The notes under the pieces are model-generated. The model saw only the letters and a list, made by a program, of their open reading frames with translations, made no database searches and was not told the origin of the DNA. Position numbers and translations under genes: made by a program. From Bacteroidia bacterium (lineage in GTDB: Bacteria > Bacteroidota > Bacteroidia > UKL13-3), in assembly GCA_020049855.1 (NCBI GenBank), contig JAGVLJ010000001.1:62001-126000 (forward strand): 64,000 bases of DNA, in the 5' to 3' direction. This document shows, one piece after another, positions 58,589 to 64,000 of the stretch (within the stretch, counting starts at the first letter, position 1; every line of letters begins with the position of its first letter).

Positions 58589-59872
58589 CTATTGGCCGGA
58601 ATATTTTTTATCAAATTTTTTGTAGAGCAGGAACTGATGATTTTCTGTTAAAGAAATCTCAATACCATTTATAAAAACACTCTCGATTTTACTTTCAGCC
58701 ATATTTAATAAATCACCCGAACAGATTAACAGCGTAGCTAAACGCCCTTTTTGCAGTGACCCTATTAATGAGTCGACCCCCAAGATGATAGCTGGGTTAT
58801 AGGTAATCATCATGAGCGCATTTTCTTTAGTTAGTCCATAAGCTGCTGCTGTTCCTGCATTAAACGGAAGGTTTCTGACCTCCCACGACCCGCGGTTGGA
58901 AATACAACAAACTATGCCTGCTTTTGCCAAGGATGCGGCTTCGGTAAATGGTTCGTTTATTTCGGACTGTCCGGTTGCGGGTAAACGGTGAATAGTTTGC
59001 AATACTACTGCTACCTTGTTTTCTTTAAGGAAGGGAATAAGCGATATGGCGTTTTTTGCACCTACCCAAACCACCGAAACGCCCAACGACTTAAAAAACA
59101 ACACAGCATCTATAATAGAAGATTCGAGGGTTGCCGAAACAAACACCTTCTGTTTGCCGGTAAAAATGTGGCGTATGGCATCAAACTTACTTTCTCCAGT
59201 AAGGTCGTTATCGAAACAGATTTTGGCTTCAGAAAAAAAAGTTTTGAGTTTGTTTAATTGTGCATCATGGTGCTTTTTCGCATCAGCGGCATCCGTCCCG
59301 CTCTCCCGTGCATGCGGTAAAAATTCGGGCCAGTTAATATGCAGGCCTATATCGGAACACACCACCCCGTCCTGCCAGTTACTACAAGATGTCGTCATCA
59401 AGGAGGAACTTCCACTCAATAGGCCGCCTTGGGGCGTTGGTTGTGTATAGACTACACCATTGCACAAAAGTGTCGGCAAAATGCGTGAATCGCAATTGTA
59501 AGCAATTAACGATCGGACATTTGGATTTAGCTCTCCGGTTTCAGCAAAATCGTGTGTAGGTTTGGCGGCATCAATTTCGTTTAAGCCAGCATAATTGCAT
59601 AAGGCGATTAATCCAGGGTATAGGTGTTTACCGTTCAGTTCTATTACATCTGCTGTTTTTAAAAAAGCAGAGCCAACCACGCCTACGTGAATAATTTTTC
59701 CTTCCTGTATAGCCATCATTCCGTTTTCAATAACGGCTCCGTTTCCTAAATGAATAACGGCTCCGGTAAATAAGATGGTTTTGCCGTTGCTTTGAGCAGG
59801 TAGCAAATTGGGGAAAACGGTTAATAGACAAAATAATAAACCGGTATGGAATAAATGTTTTAACAAATGCAT
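58589..59872 (-). CDS. amidohydrolase-like protein, secreted
   Basis: TILFTGAVIHLGNGAVIENGMMAIQEGKIIHVG...ELNGKHLYPGLIAL; ATGAAAYGLTKENALMMITYNPAIILGVDSLIGSLQKGRLATLLI; start likely 59872. Confidence 0.8.
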   Translation of the reverse strand: MHLLKHLFHTGLLFCLLTVFPNLLPAQSNGKTILFTGAVIHLGNGAVIENGMMAIQEGKIIHVGVVGSAFLKTADVIELNGKHLYPGLIALCNYAGLNEIDAAKPTHDFAETGELNPNVRSLIAYNCDSRILPTLLCNGVVYTQPTPQGGLLSGSSSLMTTSCSNWQDGVVCSDIGLHINWPEFLPHARESGTDAADAKKHHDAQLNKLKTFFSEAKICFDNDLTGESKFDAIRHIFTGKQKVFVSATLESSIIDAVLFFKSLGVSVVWVGAKNAISLIPFLKENKVAVVLQTIHRLPATGQSEINEPFTEAASLAKAGIVCCISNRGSWEVRNLPFNAGTAAAYGLTKENALMMITYNPAIILGVDSLIGSLQKGRLATLLICSGDLLNMAESKIESVFINGIEISLTENHQFLLYKKFDKKYSGQ

Positions 59873-59929
59873 TTGCGTATTACCTTTGCCACCTCTCAAA
59901 AGTAGTATAAACTTATTAAAATAAATCAT

Positions 59930-60796
59930 ATGAAAAAGAAAACAATTTTTGCCGTGTTGTTTACGCTTGTTGGGCTTGCCAATGTTTATGCACAATTACA
60001 ATTACCGCAACCCAGCCCCAAGGCACAGGTGATGCAAACCGTAGGGCTTACCGACATCACCATTGATTACAGCAGCCCGGCAGTTAAGGGTCGCACTATT
60101 TGGGGCGACCTTGTTCCCTACGACCAATTGTGGCGTGCCGGAGCCAACTCGGCTACCAAAATTACCTTTAGCAAAGATGTTACCATTGAAAATGTAGCTG
60201 TAGCCAAAGGGAGTTATTCAATATTTATTATTCCTGGCCAAAGCGGATGGACCATTATCATTAATAAAGACGCAAGCGCCTCAACGGATCAATACAAACA
60301 GGAAAATGATGTAGTACGTGTTAAAACGTTTCCATCAACTATTCCTAAACGGGAGCGTATGACTTTTTTGTTCAGCAATACCTCCGATGATCAAACCAGC
60401 ATTGAGCTAGAATGGGAAATGGTAAAAGTTTCATTTGCGGTAAAAGTTGCTACCGAAAAGCAGGCAGAAGAGAATATTAAATCTGCCACTTCGGGCACCT
60501 GGAGAATTCATGCCAATGCCGCCCGCTATTATTTCGAAAAGAAAAACCTGAACGATGCCATTATACAAATTGATATGGCTTTGGCTTTAGCTCCAAGCGA
60601 GTGGTATGCTATTTGGATTAAAGCGCAAATTCAAGCCGAGCTGAAGGAGTATAAAAACGCTTATGCAAATGCGCTAAAGGCAAAAGCAGAAGGAGATAAA
60701 AATCCTCAAGGATTTTTCTATAAAACTCAGGTTGAAAAGGCAATTGCCGAATGGAAACCAAAGGCAGATGCAGAATCGGCAAAAAAGAAAAAATGA
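59930..60796 (+). CDS. DUF2911 domain protein, secreted
   Basis: PQPSPKAQVMQTVGLTDITIDYSSPAVKGRTIWGDLVPYDQLWRAGANSATKITFSKDV. Confidence 0.9.
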   Translation: MKKKTIFAVLFTLVGLANVYAQLQLPQPSPKAQVMQTVGLTDITIDYSSPAVKGRTIWGDLVPYDQLWRAGANSATKITFSKDVTIENVAVAKGSYSIFIIPGQSGWTIIINKDASASTDQYKQENDVVRVKTFPSTIPKRERMTFLFSNTSDDQTSIELEWEMVKVSFAVKVATEKQAEENIKSATSGTWRIHANAARYYFEKKNLNDAIIQIDMALALAPSEWYAIWIKAQIQAELKEYKNAYANALKAKAEGDKNPQGFFYKTQVEKAIAEWKPKADAESAKKKK

Positions 60797-60813
60797 CGCG
60801 ACAAAGAACATTG

Positions 60814-62538
60814 TTAATTGAGCCGCTCCTTGATGGAGCGGCTCAATTTATTACTGAGGAACTGGAAGAGCAACGAATATGCCAACACCAGAATACACCC
60901 GATTACGTTCAACCAAAGAAAAGAAACCTTGTCGGCTACAAAAATCTGAATCACCCAAAGCTCCGTGACAATGGCCGCATAAAAAACAGCATTTCCTTTT
61001 ATCTTTTTAAAATAAAAGGCTACTACAAAAACGCCAAGGATGGTTCCATAGAACAGGGATCCCAATATATTTACAGCCTCTATGAGACTACCCAATTTGG
61101 TGGCAAACATAGCCACCCCAATACAAAAAAGCCCCCACAGCAGGGTAAACCACTTTGCCCTGTTGTAATAATGTATTTCTGATTTTTCGGTGGTATGATT
61201 TCCTTTGTACAAATCGATTATGGTGGTAGAGGCAAGCGAGTTTAGCGCAGCGGCAATACTTCCCCAGGCCGCCAGAAAAATCATAGCAATGAGCAAACCT
61301 ATTAATCCTTTGGGCAAATGGTGAACCACAAAGTATAAAAAGATGTAATTGGTATCATTCGTATCGGCAGCCGGGCTAGCTTTTTTAATTACGTTAATAG
61401 CTTGTTTCCTGATTTGCTGTGCCTGGCCTTCGGTGTTGTGTAGGGAAAGTTTGTGTGGGGATGTTTCCCGATTGGTATGTAGTGCCTGTATCAATTGTTG
61501 TGTATGATGTTGCTTCAGGGTATTTAGTGAGTCATATTGGGAGGATAAGGAAATAAATTCAGAAGCATAGGGAGATGAAAGAACTTTCTCGGTTTGTTTC
61601 TGGTTAAAAAATACAGGTGCTTTATAAAACGAATAAAAAGAAAACAACAAGGCCCCTACCAACAAAATTAAAAACTGCATGGGTACTTTTACCAGTCCGT
61701 TCATCAATAAACCCAGTCGGCTTTCGTTGATATTTTTAGCAGTTAAGTACCTTCCCACCTGACTTTGATCGGTACCGAAGTAGGAGAGAGCCAGAAAAAA
61801 ACCACCAATTATTCCGCTCCATATATTGTATTTATCCTTCCACCAGTGTGAGTCGGTTATGTCAATCTTTGTTTCAATTACATTCAGCTTTCCGGTTTTA
61901 CCCGCCACCTGCATGGCATCCGAAAAACTTACCCCATCAGGTAATAAATATACAATAAGGTAGCCGGCCATAAACATGCCTACAAATACAACAAACAATT
62001 GCTGCATTTGAGTATAGGCAACCGCTTTGGCACCACCACTCACGGTGTAAATAATAAGTAATCCGCCCATCACTAAATTGGTGAAGTAAATATTCCAGCC
62101 AAGTAAGGAAGAGAGAATAATGGAAGGAGCATAAATGCTGATACCGGTGGAAAGCCCGCGCTGGATAAGGAACAATAGTGAAGTGAGGATTCTGGTTTTT
62201 TTATCGAAACGTTGTTCCATAAATTCATAGGCAGTAAACACTTTTAGCTTATGAAACATGGGCACAAAGGTTACACACAGCACCACCATTGCCAGCGGCA
62301 GACCAAAGTAGTATTGCACAAAACGCATCCCATCGGTATAGGCCTGACCGGGAGCAGAGAGAAAGGTAATGGCGCTGGCCTGGGTACCCATGATGGAGAG
62401 CAGAATTAGAAACCAGCTCATGGAATTGTTACTCTTAAAATAACTGCTCAGGTTTTGCTCGTGCGTGCTTTTATAAATGCCATAAGCAATTACCGAAAGT
62501 AGGGTAAGCGACAATACCAGCCAGTCAAGCGTACTCAT
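60814..62538 (-). CDS. sodium:solute symporter family protein
   Basis: SSS-family multi-TM: GTQASAITFLSAPGQAYTDGMRFVQYYFGLPLAMV; GTDQSQVGRYLTAKN. Confidence 0.92.
   Translation of the reverse strand: MSTLDWLVLSLTLLSVIAYGIYKSTHEQNLSSYFKSNNSMSWFLILLSIMGTQASAITFLSAPGQAYTDGMRFVQYYFGLPLAMVVLCVTFVPMFHKLKVFTAYEFMEQRFDKKTRILTSLLFLIQRGLSTGISIYAPSIILSSLLGWNIYFTNLVMGGLLIIYTVSGGAKAVAYTQMQQLFVVFVGMFMAGYLIVYLLPDGVSFSDAMQVAGKTGKLNVIETKIDITDSHWWKDKYNIWSGIIGGFFLALSYFGTDQSQVGRYLTAKNINESRLGLLMNGLVKVPMQFLILLVGALLFSFYSFYKAPVFFNQKQTEKVLSSPYASEFISLSSQYDSLNTLKQHHTQQLIQALHTNRETSPHKLSLHNTEGQAQQIRKQAINVIKKASPAADTNDTNYIFLYFVVHHLPKGLIGLLIAMIFLAAWGSIAAALNSLASTTIIDLYKGNHTTEKSEIHYYNRAKWFTLLWGLFCIGVAMFATKLGSLIEAVNILGSLFYGTILGVFVVAFYFKKIKGNAVFYAAIVTELWVIQIFVADKVSFLWLNVIGCILVLAYSLLFQFLSNKLSRSIKERLN
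60816..60847. terminator. hairpin between convergent genes, overlapping the 3' end of the symporter CDS
   Basis: ATTGAGCCGCTCC-TTGAT-GGAGCGGCTCAAT, 13-bp perfect stem, poor T tract. Confidence 0.5.
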
Positions 62539-62630
62539 GAGAAGTATTGGGTAAAAAAGTAAAACAACACAATTTCAAGCAGCAAAAAGCCGATGACCAG
62601 TAGGTAGCGATATGTCCATTTTTTATTCAT
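62535..62630 (-). CDS. small membrane protein (31 aa) upstream of and overlapping the SSS symporter
   Basis: MNKKWTYRYLLVIGFLLLEIVLFYFFTQYFS-stop; ATGA overlap with the symporter start; absent from the ORF track. Confidence 0.7.
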   Translation of the reverse strand: MNKKWTYRYLLVIGFLLLEIVLFYFFTQYFS

Positions 62631-62676
62631 TCTAAATCGGATACAATGATATTTTCGTTGAAAGAAAAAGAAAAGG

Positions 62677-63948
62677 TTATTTCACTAACTCAAGGGCTTT
62701 TTCAAGGAACTCATCGCGCCCTTCAATAACCCCCCTAATTGTTTTATTGACATAAATATCGGGTAAAAACCCCATACCATGCACAGGTATTCCATCGGGC
62801 CGGTAAGCCCTGAGCCCTGTAAATTGAACATAGTAACCACCGGGCAAACGAAAACTGTTTACATCTCCATTGGTTCCTGCAGTTGGTTGCCCAACAAAGA
62901 TAGCGGCCCCCTGAACGGAGGCAATGTATGTTTCTGCCCAGCTAATGGCGCCAGGCCCAATAATGAATATGATCTGAGCGTTTAGAAAAGGTTTTAGTGG
63001 CCCAATGTACTTGCGGAAAAGGCGTTTGCTTCTTTGTTCTTTGTTATAATGAATCTTTTCGTGATCGGGATAAATAAATTCCGGCACTTGAAACCAATGG
63101 AAGAAGAAGGTATCTTTTTCCCATCTGTTTACAAAATGACGGAAGAAATTGTTGTTGTCATTTGGGTAGCTCCTCATATCGCAAATTATAGCCTTAGCCC
63201 TCACCAGCTGGGGCATGATACTGTCAATTTCCCGCATGTCAGCAATATCTATGTTTACATAAAAAACGCTGTCGGATAATTTGCGGCTGCTAATTTTGTT
63301 TTTGAACAAGTTGTGATAATCTGTTTCCGCAACGGTGCGCACCAGCCAATGTACAGATGTTGATCCGTCTGTCTGTGACATCTCAAGGAGAATAGAATCG
63401 TTGAGACGGCCAGCAAGGGTTTCTGATTTCAAACGCTCATCAAGCCACCCTTTGGTGGCAGCAGAAATATACTGAGCCTTTTCTTCAAAGAACTTGGAAG
63501 GGAGTATTCCGTTTATCTTTTTCACTTCACTCCCTCTTTCAGGGGCAAGGGAGCTATCAAGCGTATAAGTAATGATTAGTTTTCCCTCAACCCACTCCCA
63601 AGCTATTGGAGGAAAATAGTTTTTGGAATCATCATAAACATATACATGCCCGTCTTTTGCTTTGGCGGTTAATCTTCGCAGAACGCGCAAAAAGTCTTCG
63701 GGGTTTTTGGCAGTATAAGATTCTGAAAGGGCAACCCGCAACGCCTCGTTCCAGTCGGTTTTCACAACATCCCAGTACACGTAAAAATGCTGAAAAACAT
63801 TCCAGCACACTACAACATCGGCTAATGTAAGATAAAGAGGGTTCTTTAAGCGCTGTGCCGAATCGATTTTGTTTTTAAGATTTATAAGACTGTTTTTATC
63901 AGCGACAGGAGGAGTACCTTCTTTAGCGTATAAGCAAAGCGGAACCAT
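62677..63948 (-). CDS. S41 family peptidase-like protein
   Basis: AIICDMRSYPNDNNNFFRHFV...IIFIIGPGAISWAETYIASVQGAAIFVGQPTAGTNGDVNSFRLPGGYYVQFTGL. Confidence 0.88.
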   Translation of the reverse strand: MVPLCLYAKEGTPPVADKNSLINLKNKIDSAQRLKNPLYLTLADVVVCWNVFQHFYVYWDVVKTDWNEALRVALSESYTAKNPEDFLRVLRRLTAKAKDGHVYVYDDSKNYFPPIAWEWVEGKLIITYTLDSSLAPERGSEVKKINGILPSKFFEEKAQYISAATKGWLDERLKSETLAGRLNDSILLEMSQTDGSTSVHWLVRTVAETDYHNLFKNKISSRKLSDSVFYVNIDIADMREIDSIMPQLVRAKAIICDMRSYPNDNNNFFRHFVNRWEKDTFFFHWFQVPEFIYPDHEKIHYNKEQRSKRLFRKYIGPLKPFLNAQIIFIIGPGAISWAETYIASVQGAAIFVGQPTAGTNGDVNSFRLPGGYYVQFTGLRAYRPDGIPVHGMGFLPDIYVNKTIRGVIEGRDEFLEKALELVK

Positions 63949-64000
63949 ACAGCTTATATGATGATTGATCCGTTTGTATATGATTTCGTTTGAAGCGGGT

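Noticed and set aside
1-64000. CRISPR arrays, tRNA/rRNA genes, transposases or prophage
   Set aside because: No regularly spaced repeats, tRNA T-loop/acceptor patterns in intergenic DNA, transposase motifs or phage structural genes were recognised by eye; a tRNAscan/Infernal/ISfinder run would be needed to be certain.

Overview
The window is Bacteroidota-type chromosome: Bacteroidetes-style TTG-N19-TAnnTTTG promoters, T9SS-type C-terminal sorting tails, bshA and an E1 alpha/beta fusion. Most of it is housekeeping or conserved envelope genes: iscA-like, mce, gatA, tatA, GGGP synthase, nrdJ, upp, panD, rfaE2, envC-like, dut, pheS, mnmG, two M16 peptidases, rluB-like, bshA, a GH3-beta-lactamase fusion, mutL, two rhomboids, an SSS symporter and an S41 peptidase. 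The main accessory region is an AT-rich, tightly packed seven-gene + strand operon at about 2.13-8.09 kb. Its order is XRE-ImmA/IrrE fusion, PIN-like protein, CD-NTase-like nucleotidyltransferase, small HORMA-like protein, TRIP13/Pch2-like AAA+ ATPase, DUF6602-like PD-(D/E)XK protein, and a second nucleotidyltransferase with an N-terminal glycine-zipper membrane segment. I read it as a type III (HORMA/TRIP13) CBASS-like anti-phage locus. It has no recognisable NucC effector, a non-standard candidate effector, a second membrane-anchored CD-NTase-like enzyme and a protease/PIN regulatory module. A perfect 10-bp inverted repeat spans its predicted promoter. A second point of interest is the mnmG start, which has a perfect 16-bp parS-like site (TGTTTCACGTGAAACA) and, about 50 bp further on, a 40-bp perfect palindrome with a second parS core at its centre. 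This suggests an origin-proximal location. Family assignments come from motif and sequence recognition only; no database search was run.
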